Shown one piece after another: positions 15,371 to 23,781 of a stretch of 41,864 nucleotides of DNA. Each line of letters begins with the position of its first letter. The first letter of the stretch is position 1. Location of the stretch: contig JAZGBI010000106.1 of assembly GCA_036476315.1 (NCBI GenBank), forward strand, positions 1-41,864. The letters are read 5' to 3'. This stretch comes from Candidatus Neomarinimicrobiota bacterium (GTDB lineage Bacteria > Fidelibacterota > Marinisomatia > Marinisomatales > S15-B10). Below the pieces are notes generated by a model. The model was not told where the DNA came from. It was given only the letters and a program-made list of their open reading frames with translations, and ran no database searches. A program made the translations under genes and the position numbers.

Positions 15371-16851
15371 TGTGCAAAGTGAACAAGCCAGCTGTCCTGG
15401 TCATCGATCAGGGGACCTCGGCTACAAAGGGATTTATCTTTGACCGGCAACTTCGTCACATTTACGGGGAAAAAATCCGCCACAAAACAGTCAGACCGCG
15501 GCCAGGGTGGGCCGAAACGGACGCTCGAGAGATTCTGATTGCCTGCCGAACTCTCCTCCGGTCACTTCTGGAGGTGTGTAGGAGGGATTCCCTCTCTCCC
15601 CAGGGGGCCGGCATGGCTTTTCAACGATCCACGTTTCTCTTCTGGGAGCGCAAAAGTGGCGATCCCTCAATACCGGCAATAAGCTGGCAGGATTCCCGGG
15701 CCAGAGAACTTACTGCGCGCTTCCGCAACGATGGAGATTGGATTCAAAGAATCACTGGCATTCCTCTTGCCGCTCACTTCGGCGGACCCAAGTTTCTATT
15801 CTGCGTGGAACACGATCCAGAGTTGAAATCTGGAATTGAAGGCGGGGATCTCTTGTTCGGGACAGTGAGTGCGTTTGTGACTCACCAGCTTACCGGAAAT
15901 GCAGTCCTGGATGAATCGATCGCGGGACGGACTCTGTTTCTCGATTTAGAGAAAATGGAATGGAACTCTCGACTTCTGGATATGTTTGGCATTTCCCGTG
16001 ATTCCCTGCCGCAATTGGTTCCCACGTGCGGACACCACGGGACGATAAAGCTGGACTCAGACTCCATCCCCCTCTTTTGTGTTATGGGAGACCAACAGGC
16101 AGCTATGGTGGGCCAGGGCCGATCTGATATTGGAGATGTGGCAATGAATTTTGGGACATCTGGATCTGTTCTGGTGAATCTTGGTGATCACTCGACCTCC
16201 GTCCCGTCTCTCCTCTGCAATGTTCTCTATTCATTCGAAGAGGAACGAAAATATCTTCTGGAAGGCACCATTAACGGCGTGGGCTCATTGTTCAGATGGC
16301 TGGAAGCACACCTGGATATCCCCCACAGGAAAATGAAGTGGGATGAAAGATGCACGGGGGCGACGCAAGGAATCGTTGTCCCGGGCATCAACGGTATTTC
16401 CGCGCCATATTGGACAGGTGAATTCGATACGGCCTTGATGGGTTTCACGGAGTCGACCCATCCCAATGAACTTGTCAGAGCTGCTATGGAGTCCATCGGA
16501 TTCCTGGTCTGTGATATCTGGGAGATTCTACAGGAGAAATTGGGAGACGGACTCAGAGATATCGTTGTTTCAGGAGGTTCATCAAGATCAGTATTGCTCC
16601 AGTTTATTGCGGATATATTGAACAGGCCGCTGTGGAATTCGGAAGGAATGGACATGACGGCTTTGGGAGTCGCCAAATTGGTGGCCAGGCAGATCTGGGA
16701 CGGACAGATTGACGATCTCAGCGACAGACGAATGAAGAAATTCGAACCTGGCATGGATGATGAAATTCGTTCGCAGAAAATCAACGGCTGGCACGATGCT
16801 CTGCGCCAGTTGGGAATTAGAGATGAGCAGATCAAACAGACAAGGGGGTAA
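15370..16851 (+). CDS. FGGY-family carbohydrate kinase, glycerol-kinase-like
   Basis: Sugar or polyol kinase with the two ASKHA ATPase domains of the FGGY family. The N terminus VLVIDQGTSATKGFIFD is the phosphate-1 loop. MAFQRSTFLFWERKSGDP and AISWQDSRA match the substrate-binding region of glycerol-kinase-like enzymes, and VMGDQQAAMVGQG, MNFGTSGSVLVN and VVSGGSSRSVLLQFIADIL form the catalytic Asp and adenosine-binding regions. At 493 residues the length is normal. The start is ATG 15370, overlapping the osmC stop. The substrate cannot be fixed from sequence: the family also phosphorylates xylulose, gluconate and others. No transporter or dehydrogenase is adjacent to help. Confidence 0.85.
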   Translation: MCKVNKPAVLVIDQGTSATKGFIFDRQLRHIYGEKIRHKTVRPRPGWAETDAREILIACRTLLRSLLEVCRRDSLSPQGAGMAFQRSTFLFWERKSGDPSIPAISWQDSRARELTARFRNDGDWIQRITGIPLAAHFGGPKFLFCVEHDPELKSGIEGGDLLFGTVSAFVTHQLTGNAVLDESIAGRTLFLDLEKMEWNSRLLDMFGISRDSLPQLVPTCGHHGTIKLDSDSIPLFCVMGDQQAAMVGQGRSDIGDVAMNFGTSGSVLVNLGDHSTSVPSLLCNVLYSFEEERKYLLEGTINGVGSLFRWLEAHLDIPHRKMKWDERCTGATQGIVVPGINGISAPYWTGEFDTALMGFTESTHPNELVRAAMESIGFLVCDIWEILQEKLGDGLRDIVVSGGSSRSVLLQFIADILNRPLWNSEGMDMTALGVAKLVARQIWDGQIDDLSDRRMKKFEPGMDDEIRSQKINGWHDALRQLGIRDEQIKQTRG

Positions 16852-16854
16852 TCT

Positions 16855-17454
16855 ATGGCTCCACCTGGCGCGTCCCTTCCTCCCCGTGATGAGGCATGGG
16901 ACCTTCTCTCAGAATATACGGATTCGGACTCCCTCAGGCGTCACGCTCTTGCCATGGAGCACGTCATGCGCAAACTGGCCGAGAGATATGGAGAGGATCC
17001 CGAGCTGTGGGGAATTACAGGGCTCTTGCACGATTTTGATTATGAGAAACACCCCACGATGGAAGAACATCCGTATGTAGGGAACAAAGTCCTCGAAGAA
17101 CGCGGATACCCGGAGGCTCTACGAACCGCGGTTATGGGTCATGCAAACTACACGGGTATTCCCCGCGAGTCGCTAATGGCGAAAGCTCTCTTTTCCTGCG
17201 ACGAACTGACGGGCTTCATTTTTGCCGTCACCTACGTCCGGCCTTCGAAGTCCATTCACGAGGTTAAGGTGAAATCCGTCGTCAAAAAGCTAAAGCAGAG
17301 GAGCTTCGCCGCAAGTGTCAATCGGGATGACGTGGAGAATGGGATTCGGGAATTGGGTGTGGACCGGGGAGAGCATATCCAGCTCATTATCGACGCCCTG
17401 AAAGAGAAGGCCGAAGAGCTGGGTCTTGCAGGGAAACCTCACCACTCTACATAG
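16855..17454 (+). CDS. HD-domain phosphohydrolase-like protein
   Basis: A 199-residue protein with an HD superfamily core: a first His in LRRHALAMEHVM, the HD pair in WGITGLLHDFDYEKHP, and HANYTG further on, consistent with a metal-binding HD site. The C-terminal third is helical (KVKSVVKKLKQRSFAASVNR). Proteins of this shape are often annotated as HDIG-domain hydrolases acting on nucleotides or phosphorylated metabolites; the substrate is unknown. It follows the kinase stop by 3 bp with GGGGG in front of the ATG, so it is co-translated. It converges on the Rieske gene with a 16-bp overlap. Confidence 0.85.
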   Translation: MAPPGASLPPRDEAWDLLSEYTDSDSLRRHALAMEHVMRKLAERYGEDPELWGITGLLHDFDYEKHPTMEEHPYVGNKVLEERGYPEALRTAVMGHANYTGIPRESLMAKALFSCDELTGFIFAVTYVRPSKSIHEVKVKSVVKKLKQRSFAASVNRDDVENGIRELGVDRGEHIQLIIDALKEKAEELGLAGKPHHST

Positions 17455-17741
17455 ATTCCATCTTCCTTAACGCACAACGTGAAACGTTCAACCTTGATGC
17501 CCGGGTTCTCCAGCGCCTCCCCAGTTCGGCAATTGAATTCCCATCCATGCCATGGACAAGTGACCACCTCGCCGTTGAGCTTTCCCCACCCCAGCGATCC
17601 GCCCCGGTGGGGACAGGTGTTATCTAAGGCAAAGTATTCTCCACTCACGTTGAACAGCGCAACGGGGTGATCTTCAACGGTGACCACTTTGCCATGACCT
17701 GGATCTAACGAGTTCCGTTCTATCAGTTTTTTCAGGGTCAC
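17439..17741 (-). CDS. Rieske-type [2Fe-2S] ferredoxin (NirD/BphF-like)
   Basis: A 100-residue soluble Rieske domain. Cluster ligands are in NTCPHRGGSL (Cys-x-His) and TCPWHGWEFN (Cys-x2-His). The rest matches the small ferredoxin subunits that serve dioxygenases or nitrite reductase. GTG 17741 is the first plausible start; the peptide reads sensibly a few codons further upstream (NYPSF), there is no ATG, and the sequence just before it (CCCTCC) is the opposite of a ribosome binding site, so the start is uncertain. It lies 126 bp after sppA across a block of hairpins. No reductase or oxygenase partner is nearby. Confidence 0.85.
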   Translation of the reverse strand: MTLKKLIERNSLDPGHGKVVTVEDHPVALFNVSGEYFALDNTCPHRGGSLGWGKLNGEVVTCPWHGWEFNCRTGEALENPGIKVERFTLCVKEDGIYVEW

Positions 17742-17774
17742 AAAGGAGGGATAATTCTTGTGGAGTGCATTTTG

Positions 17775-17839
17775 TGGAGTGAACCATCTCCTGATGGTTC
17801 AGCATCATCGGGAGATGATGCAGTCCATAACTCACTCCA
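17775..17839. repeat. two perfect hairpins nested in an outer inverted repeat
   Basis: Between sppA and the Rieske gene are two adjacent 8-bp stems with 4-nt loops: GAACCATC-TCCT-GATGGTTC (17781-17800) and GCATCATC-GGGA-GATGATGC (17802-17821). An outer pair, TGGAGTG (17775-17781) and CACTCCA (17833-17839), can close both into a three-way junction. There is no T run on either strand, so a simple terminator is unlikely. It may be an mRNA 3'-end protector or a repeat element. Confidence 0.5.
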
Positions 17840-17867
17840 TAACTCTTGGAACTTAATTGACGTTGCA

Positions 17868-20297
17868 CTAGTCCTTCGGAATCAACTCCTCTTCCATGAG
17901 GAACAGAAACGGCTCATCATGAATCAGTTTCGCCCTGTCGAGAATCCACGTCACAGGAATATCGGTTTCGAACGCTTCCATGAGCCTCAAAAGATCGGAT
18001 CTTGAATCGAGGGGGACCGTGAATTTCACCTCTTCAACACCTTTGTACACTTTCAACTGATACTTGTCCCTTTTTAGCCCCGCCGCATCGCAGGCAATTT
18101 CCAGTGCCCGGTCGAGACCCCCCAATTCATCCACAAGGCCAATTTCCACGGCATCCGCGCCGGACCAGATTCGGCCCTGGGCGATAACATCGACTTCATC
18201 CCGGGAAATATTCCGGCCTTCCGATACCCGGCTCAAGAATTGCTCGTAGTAACCGTCAACGAGGGCTTGCATCCGTTGACCCTCCTCGTCACTGAAGGGG
18301 CGGTGTGAGGAAAACTGTTCGGCATGAGGTTGCTCCTTGACAACATCGATGCTGTATCCAATCTTTTCAAAAAGACCTGCGAATGACAGTTTCCCGGAAA
18401 GAACACCAATGGAACCGGTGATGGTACCGGAGTCGGCCACGATGGTATCCGCGGCGCACGAAATATAGTATCCTCCAGATCCAGCAACATCCGACATGGA
18501 AATGATAAACGGTTTCCGGTTTTCCATATCAGCTGAATCAGGGTGAGTTGTCCGGTGCACCTCTCGCCATATGTCCTCGGAGGCCAATACGGATCCCCCG
18601 GGACTGTTCACCCTCATTACTATGGCCTTCACGGACTTGTCTTCCCTTGCGGACTTAATCGCCCGGCCCGTCGTCACTGAGCCGATGATCTTACCGCCGC
18701 CGAAGGGGGAAGGTTCACTCTTACCAGGAATGATCGGACCCTCCGCATAGATAAGAGCAATCTTGGACGTCACACTTGGCTCCCAGTCGTATGCCCATTG
18801 TCTTGGACGCCGAGCGGCTCTTACAATTCTGACCTTTTCTTCCCCCGTGACTTCTTCCATTCTCGTCTCGATTTGGTCGGGATGAAAGAGACCGTCAACC
18901 AGCCCTGCCTCAAGGGCCATTTGAGGAGTGAAAAGGGCCTTATCAAAAACCTCCTCCAGTTTCTCCCGGGACCACCCTCTCCCCTGCATAATCATTCTTG
19001 AGAATACGCTGTGGACATCCGCCAGGACTGCTTCATACGCCTCACGGCTTGTCTCCGTAAGGCTATCACGGGTAAACGGCTCAGCGGCTGTCTTATAGTC
19101 TCCTCTTCGGTAGAACTGAGCCTCTACCCCGATTTTGTCAAACAGGCCTTTCAAGAAGCCCACGCCGAAGGCGAGACCGTCCACCATGAGAACTCCTCCA
19201 GTATTGAGATAGATTGAATCTGCAATGGTGGCCATTGCATAGGCGAGGTCACCCCCCATATCCATGAACGCATAAATTGCCTTTCCACTTTCTTTGAAAT
19301 CCAGAAGGGCTCGCATGACCTCCTCCATCATTCCCATTCCTGTTACGTACAGATCTGGTTTCAGTATGATGCCGTCGATCTCCTGGTTTTTCGCCATCTC
19401 GTTGATGGCGTCTGTAAGGTCTTTAAGCACCAATGTTTTGGGACCGAAGAATACCCTCGGAGTTGGAGAATCACTGAGGGGACGTTCAAAGGACAACTCA
19501 ACGTATGTTGGCGCTCTCTCTCTGAAGATGGCACGGCGAATTTCACTCGAAGTTTGAATACCCGCAAGGTTCGCCACATAGTCACTTTCAGCCAAATCGT
19601 GATAGGTTTCAACGCTCAATTCGCCAAAACCGATTCCAAAGCCGATCTGAATCCCTTCTGTTTCGAGGTTATAGCTTGCAAACAGTTTCAAGCCGTCGAG
19701 AATTTCCGCCTCTACCTGGGCAGTTCCTCCCAGATCCCTCCCGTCCGACGTGAACGATGCGGGAAATGCAAAAAGATGGTCATAGGCTACTGTGAATCGA
19801 TTTCCCAAAGGCCTTAATGCCAAACCAAAACCTGCAAGCTGGTCTTCTCGTCCATCGCGAAGCCTCGACCACAGGTTTTTCCACATAATTCCAGCAGATA
19901 AATGTGGAATACCTCGATACAAAACACCCATATCAAGTGCCTCAAGACCCTCGGAGGAAAAATGAAAAGCGTCCCCCAGATAAATCCCGTATCCCAGGTG
20001 CTGGGCACTCCCCCAGTGAAAGTAGTTCCTCCCATACCGAGCAGCGGTAAGACCCAGTCCCAGGTGACTGGTCTGGAAGTAGAAACTTGCATGAGTTGCC
20101 ACAGAGTTCCCGGCTCCCATGTCACTCCTCCCCAGGATGAGCATATTTTCTCCCCGGCCTATTCCGAGACCCGCCGGGTTCAAAACCAGACTTCCGGCAT
20201 CGTCTATGATGGCCACGGATCTGTTTGGCGCTGCAATCTCAACCTGTCCCGACGCAGCGGTCGTGATCAAGAGAAACAGCACTACATTGTATTTCAT
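17868..20297 (-). CDS. sppA: signal peptide peptidase SppA (two S49 domains) fused to an N-terminal barrel-like domain
   Basis: An 809-residue protein. After a signal peptide (AASG then Gln) comes a stretch of about 240 residues (18-260) of Gly- and aromatic-rich beta segments, for example SLVLNPAGLGIGRGENMLIL and GFGIGFGELSVETYHDL. It resembles PorV- or TraF-type outer-membrane barrels. Two S49 peptidase domains then follow, as in the 67-kDa SppA type. The catalytic Lys is in RRGDYKTAAEP (K402) and the nucleophile Ser is in DVAGSGGYYIS (S607), so the active site looks complete. SppA normally degrades cleaved signal peptides at the inner membrane. An attached barrel would place this enzyme at the outer membrane. 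GGGGG lies before the ATG. Confidence 0.88.
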   Translation of the reverse strand: MKYNVVLFLLITTAASGQVEIAAPNRSVAIIDDAGSLVLNPAGLGIGRGENMLILGRSDMGAGNSVATHASFYFQTSHLGLGLTAARYGRNYFHWGSAQHLGYGIYLGDAFHFSSEGLEALDMGVLYRGIPHLSAGIMWKNLWSRLRDGREDQLAGFGLALRPLGNRFTVAYDHLFAFPASFTSDGRDLGGTAQVEAEILDGLKLFASYNLETEGIQIGFGIGFGELSVETYHDLAESDYVANLAGIQTSSEIRRAIFRERAPTYVELSFERPLSDSPTPRVFFGPKTLVLKDLTDAINEMAKNQEIDGIILKPDLYVTGMGMMEEVMRALLDFKESGKAIYAFMDMGGDLAYAMATIADSIYLNTGGVLMVDGLAFGVGFLKGLFDKIGVEAQFYRRGDYKTAAEPFTRDSLTETSREAYEAVLADVHSVFSRMIMQGRGWSREKLEEVFDKALFTPQMALEAGLVDGLFHPDQIETRMEEVTGEEKVRIVRAARRPRQWAYDWEPSVTSKIALIYAEGPIIPGKSEPSPFGGGKIIGSVTTGRAIKSAREDKSVKAIVMRVNSPGGSVLASEDIWREVHRTTHPDSADMENRKPFIISMSDVAGSGGYYISCAADTIVADSGTITGSIGVLSGKLSFAGLFEKIGYSIDVVKEQPHAEQFSSHRPFSDEEGQRMQALVDGYYEQFLSRVSEGRNISRDEVDVIAQGRIWSGADAVEIGLVDELGGLDRALEIACDAAGLKRDKYQLKVYKGVEEVKFTVPLDSRSDLLRLMEAFETDIPVTWILDRAKLIHDEPFLFLMEEELIPKD

Positions 20298-20317
20298 CGA
20301 TACCCCCGTCAGTATGT

Positions 20318-21250
20318 CTATTTCAGATTTGCTTTAATATTCCTCTTAAGACCGTCAAATTTAGCGCGCTTCACAGCACTGTTCTCAAAGGATCGTCTAA
20401 AGTCCTCTGCGGTCATCTCCCGCCACTCCTTGGCAGTTCGGGAGGTAATCTCTTCCCTCGGGGCAAAACTCGATTCGGAACTTGTTTTGGCAAATCTGCT
20501 ATTCCATGGGCAGACCTCCTGACAGACATCACATCCGTATATCCACCCATCCAGCTGGTCCGCCATTTGGTCCGGCAATTGATCCCTGTGTTCAATGGTC
20601 AGGTAAGAAATGCATCGGTTCGCATCGAGTATGTACTCTTCCACAATGGCACCCGTCGGGCACGCCTCAATACAGGCGGTGCATGTACCGCACAGATCGT
20701 CATCAAACATTGAATCATAATCGAGATCGCAATCGAGGATCAATTCTCCGAGAAAGAGCCACGAACCGTAATCCCTTGTGATCAGATTCGTATGCTTCCC
20801 GATCCAGCCGATTCCAGCTCGCCGGGCCCAGGCCTTTTCCATGACGGGAGACGTATCGACACAGACGACTCCCCGTACCTCAGGTCGAATCCGTTGAATT
20901 TCAGTCAGAAGATCAGAAATCCTCGTTTTCATCACCTGGTGGTAGTCATCCCCCCAGGCGTAGTTGGATATTCGGAGCTCACCATGGGAATGACCGTGGA
21001 AATAGTTGAGGGTAAGGCTCACAATGGACCTGGCCTCAGGAAAATAGCGGTTGAGGTCCCTCCGTTCCTCCGCACGTCCGTTCATCCACACCATGGTAGC
21101 GTGGAAATCTCGCTCAAGCCACTCCTGCAGGCGGTTTCCTTCCGGGGACAGGCGTGACGCCTGCGCAATACCCACGTGGTTAAAACCGAGACGACGTGCA
21201 CGCTCTCTGATGAACCGGGTCAAATGGGATTTGCCGGAGTCAGGGTCCAT
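20318..21250 (-). CDS. queG: epoxyqueuosine reductase QueG
   Basis: Cobalamin- and iron-sulfur-dependent enzyme for the last step of queuosine synthesis at tRNA position 34. The family features are GFNHVGIAQASRLSPEG, HATMVWMNGRAEERRDL and DTSPVMEKAWARRAGIGWIG, two 4Fe-4S motifs (CGTCTACIEACPTGAI and CDVCQEVCPWNSRFA) and KRAKFDGLKRNIKANL at the end. I start at ATG 21250, which sits directly after GAGGAG and overlaps the Nudix stop by 31 bp; a TTG at 21277 is the alternative. Neither spacing is ideal. Gene order suggests co-transcription with the Nudix gene upstream and sppA downstream. Confidence 0.93.
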   Translation of the reverse strand: MDPDSGKSHLTRFIRERARRLGFNHVGIAQASRLSPEGNRLQEWLERDFHATMVWMNGRAEERRDLNRYFPEARSIVSLTLNYFHGHSHGELRISNYAWGDDYHQVMKTRISDLLTEIQRIRPEVRGVVCVDTSPVMEKAWARRAGIGWIGKHTNLITRDYGSWLFLGELILDCDLDYDSMFDDDLCGTCTACIEACPTGAIVEEYILDANRCISYLTIEHRDQLPDQMADQLDGWIYGCDVCQEVCPWNSRFAKTSSESSFAPREEITSRTAKEWREMTAEDFRRSFENSAVKRAKFDGLKRNIKANLK

Positions 21251-21789
21251 CTCCTCGAACGGACTTTCTCGGCCCAAAATATGCCAATGATTGTCTTAAT
21301 ATCCTTTATCTTACCTGACCGAATCCATTCAAGACAGAGTGAGAACTCCGTGGGAAGCAATTCGATGAACTCATCGTAGTCCCTTTTCGCACTGGTTTCT
21401 TTGAGATTCTCAGCAAGGAATATCCACATCCTTTCCGAACTGTAGCCGATGCAGGGATGGATTTCGGCCAGTTGGGTGACCTTTCCAGCGGTGTATCCTG
21501 TCTCTTCCGCCAATTCCCGATCGACCGTTTCGAGAAGTGATTCACCGGGGTCTATTTTCCCCGCAGGTAATTCTATTTCCACTTCTGCAAGAGGGTATCG
21601 AAACTGTCGAATCAGAAGAATCTTATCGTCTGGAAGCACGGGAACCATTACCACGGCTCCGGGATGCTTAATGTACTCCCGCTCGGATGTGTCTCCGTTC
21701 GGAAGTTTTACTGTGTCTGACCAGACGTCCAGAAGTTTTCCCTTAAAGATATGGGTGGAAGAAACTCGAGTTTCAGTGAGGTCTTTCAC
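21220..21789 (-). CDS. Nudix hydrolase, ADP-ribose pyrophosphatase-like
   Basis: A 189-residue Nudix protein with a complete box, GKIDPGESLLETVDRELAEETGY, split as usual around REL-x-EE-x-G. The flanking sequence (THIFKGKLLDVWSDTVKLPN, REYIKHPGAVVMVPV, LLIRQFRYPLAEVEIELPAG) matches the ADP-ribose pyrophosphatase group. It would hydrolyse ADP-ribose to AMP and ribose 5-phosphate, a housecleaning role. The start is GTG 21789. There is no ribosome binding site; instead a perfect 34-bp palindrome ends 7 bp upstream of it. The 3' end overlaps queG. Confidence 0.9.
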   Translation of the reverse strand: MKDLTETRVSSTHIFKGKLLDVWSDTVKLPNGDTSEREYIKHPGAVVMVPVLPDDKILLIRQFRYPLAEVEIELPAGKIDPGESLLETVDRELAEETGYTAGKVTQLAEIHPCIGYSSERMWIFLAENLKETSAKRDYDEFIELLPTEFSLCLEWIRSGKIKDIKTIIGIFWAEKVRSRRWTLTPANPI

Positions 21790-21796
21790 GGCAGGA

Positions 21797-21830
21797 AAGA
21801 TGGCATCCCGTCCGGACGGGATGCCATCTT
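21797..21830. repeat. perfect 34-bp palindrome directly upstream of the Nudix gene
   Basis: Each half is 17 bp (AAGATGGCATCCCGTCC and its exact complement), with no loop spacer. As RNA on the minus strand it would form a long hairpin 7 nt before the Nudix GTG, followed by only a short T stretch. It could be a terminator for the upstream TPR gene, an attenuator or a protein-binding site. Confidence 0.6.
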
Positions 21831-21938
21831 CTTAGCCTGGATTACTCGCTAGCAAAATCCTAATAGCGGTTAAGTGACTATAATTCATGGACATACAGAC
21901 ATTGTTTACTCTTCGTTTCTGAATAATCCCCCGTTTGG

Positions 21939-22036
21939 TCCCGCAGGTATGCGGGAGGTTAATCCCGCCCCGCATTTTGCGGGGCGGCCCGTCGAAGATT
22001 CCGCAGAATGCGGGGAACGGTCCCGATAAGTCGGGA
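21939..22036. repeat. cluster of four GC-rich hairpins (REP-like)
   Basis: Within about 100 bp are TCCCGCA-GGTA-TGCGGGA (21939-21956), a 10-bp stem CCGCCCCGCA-TTT-TGCGGGGCGG (21965-21987), CCGCA-GAA-TGCGG (22001-22013) and TCCCGA-TAAG-TCGGGA (22021-22036). The CCCGC...GCGGG core recurs at 11388-11577 and 41184-41441. The cluster follows the TPR gene end and may shield its 3' end; no T run follows. Confidence 0.6.
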
Positions 22037-22059
22037 TGAAAGCTCATGAATTAATCAGG

Positions 22060-22818
22060 TTAGAGATCGTTCAGGAGCTTTCGTGCCTCTTGCTGGAGAA
22101 GCCGATCGCTCTCAGACTCTGGCTTAATGGCCAGGGCCTGCTTCAGAGTCTCGGCGGCATCGTCCTCGTCATCCAGTTCAAACAGAGTCTTTCCCAGCCA
22201 AAGACGATGACGAATTTCTTCTGGCGCCTTTTCAATGGCCTTTAAGAAGTAATCCCTGGCCTCTTCAAAGCTGGCTTCAGGGGGCCTTGTGTATACGATA
22301 CTCGCCACGGTTCGTTCGAACCAGTTCAAATCCGCGAGAGAATAATGCCACCTGCCCATAACGTGATAGTTACCGTCATCCTCGAGATCCAGTTCAATGG
22401 CTCTGAGTGTGTGCTCTGCCACCTCGTATGAATTCTTGATCTTCTGTTCCGTCCCTTCAATCTCTCCCACGCGACCCGTGAGAATTCCATACCACTTATG
22501 AGCTTTCGCACTGTTCGGCGCCTTCTCCAACGCTTTCTTGGCATAATCGAATCCGGCGTACACGTTTTCTTCCACCGAACCTTCATCACCGGTGTTATCG
22601 GAAAGATCGAAGTGTGCCCTTGCCAGTCGCCATAATACCTTCCCGTTCTCCGGATCCAGACGTTCGGCTTCTTTCAACGCTTTGTAGTTCCCCTGGAAAT
22701 CGTTCCCTTCCTCTCTTTCATCGGCAATCTCAAGAAGGGTGGAGAAATCCTGACTGAGACAGATGGATAGAAGCATGACAAAGTGCAAAATCGCAATCTG
22801 AAGAATTCGTGGTTTCAT
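22060..22818 (-). CDS. exported TPR protein resembling the RMDN (regulator of microtubule dynamics) family
   Basis: Start at ATG 22818, with AGAGGG about 11 nt upstream and an immediate signal peptide (MKPRILQIAILHF, then CLS before Gln); the frame open to 22842 would add eight polar residues. The mature protein is a row of TPR helices, including LDPENGKVLWRLARAHFDLS, YAKKALEKAPNSAKAHKWYG and AIEKAPEEIRHRLWLGKTLF. The segment VMGRWHYSLADLNWFERTVA followed by PPEASFEEARDYFLKA closely resembles the core of RMDN/FAM82 proteins of animals. Bacterial members are known but uncharacterised. A periplasmic scaffold role is inference. Acidic segments, such as LDDEDDAAE, lie between helices. Confidence 0.8.
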   Translation of the reverse strand: MKPRILQIAILHFVMLLSICLSQDFSTLLEIADEREEGNDFQGNYKALKEAERLDPENGKVLWRLARAHFDLSDNTGDEGSVEENVYAGFDYAKKALEKAPNSAKAHKWYGILTGRVGEIEGTEQKIKNSYEVAEHTLRAIELDLEDDGNYHVMGRWHYSLADLNWFERTVASIVYTRPPEASFEEARDYFLKAIEKAPEEIRHRLWLGKTLFELDDEDDAAETLKQALAIKPESESDRLLQQEARKLLNDL

Positions 22819-22942
22819 GATTTGGTTGACCCTCTTAGCCATGAGAGCGGGGACTTTGTTTTCGCACGTGAGTCACCCACGATTATGTTCTAAAGCCCGT
22901 GCTATTCATGTCTCTCTTAGACCCAGCAGGTGGATAATGACG

Positions 22943-23704
22943 CTAGAAATATTCGATGTAAGTTACTTTCAGCTCCCGATTGAAATAATTCACTTTATCA
23001 CTATCGAAAAGAAGATTGTTGAAATCGAGCTCTATATGGAGACGCTCCACAAAGGTCCACCGGATGGCTGCGTTCAAATATCCACCCTTGTTGAGAGCAA
23101 TATCCCTGGCCCTGGTGTCATTCTCGTTGAGAGCAGCATTGTATTCCACCAAGAGTGATAGTTCGGGATTGACCTCCACGTCAAATCCGGCAAATCCGCT
23201 TATAGACTTATCCCCATCATCCTGCTCGGTGAAATTGTAGTTGAACCCGAAGTGGACACCGGCGTTTCCCAGAGGAGAGCGCCAGTTCTTGCTGAAAGCG
23301 AGATAGGCACCGTAGGCCTTGATACTGTACCGTTTCAAACTGTCCGCATCATTGTATGTCCCGAAGCCCTGAGTATTTAGCCCGAGAGCGATACCAGGGA
23401 GGGGTGTGGATTCGTCAATGAGGCGATACTTCAAGATGACCTCCGGCCGGGGATAGGGAATCGCCTTCCCATCCCCTATCAAATGACTGGCACCATAAGA
23501 AAGACCGAACATGAAACGATTGGTGATCCCCACGGAGAGCCCGGTGGTCAAGCCCCCACCCTTTTGAACTCGCATTTCTCCGGAGAAGGTTCCCCTGACA
23601 AGTCCGCCGGCCGTAGGAATGGTGACCAGATTTGTAGGCGGCGGATATTCCACTGCCTGAGCTGAGAGAAACGAGATGCCAAGAAGGAAAACAGAAACTT
23701 TCAT
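22943..23704 (-). CDS. outer-membrane beta-barrel-type protein, function unknown
   Basis: Chosen start ATG 23704, six bases after GGGAG, giving MKVSVFLLGISFLSA and then Gln; upstream codons to 23785 look non-coding. The mature part of about 240 residues shows regular alternation typical of a barrel, with GLSVGITNRFMFGLSYGASH, YGAYLAFSKNWRSPLGNAGV and HFGFNYNFTEQDDGD. It ends in FNRELKVTYIEYF, with an aromatic last residue as BAM substrates have. The N terminus (YPPPTNLVTIPTAGGL) recalls YjbH-like or other exopolysaccharide-associated barrels, but I assign no family. A 77-bp gap separates it from the gene upstream. Confidence 0.75.
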   Translation of the reverse strand: MKVSVFLLGISFLSAQAVEYPPPTNLVTIPTAGGLVRGTFSGEMRVQKGGGLTTGLSVGITNRFMFGLSYGASHLIGDGKAIPYPRPEVILKYRLIDESTPLPGIALGLNTQGFGTYNDADSLKRYSIKAYGAYLAFSKNWRSPLGNAGVHFGFNYNFTEQDDGDKSISGFAGFDVEVNPELSLLVEYNAALNENDTRARDIALNKGGYLNAAIRWTFVERLHIELDFNNLLFDSDKVNYFNRELKVTYIEYF

Positions 23705-23781
23705 TTTCATCTCCCGCTTTGAGGTGCTGCCAATATACTTTGAGGTCTTTCCAAAATCAAGCCCATTCGGGGATGCTCCCT

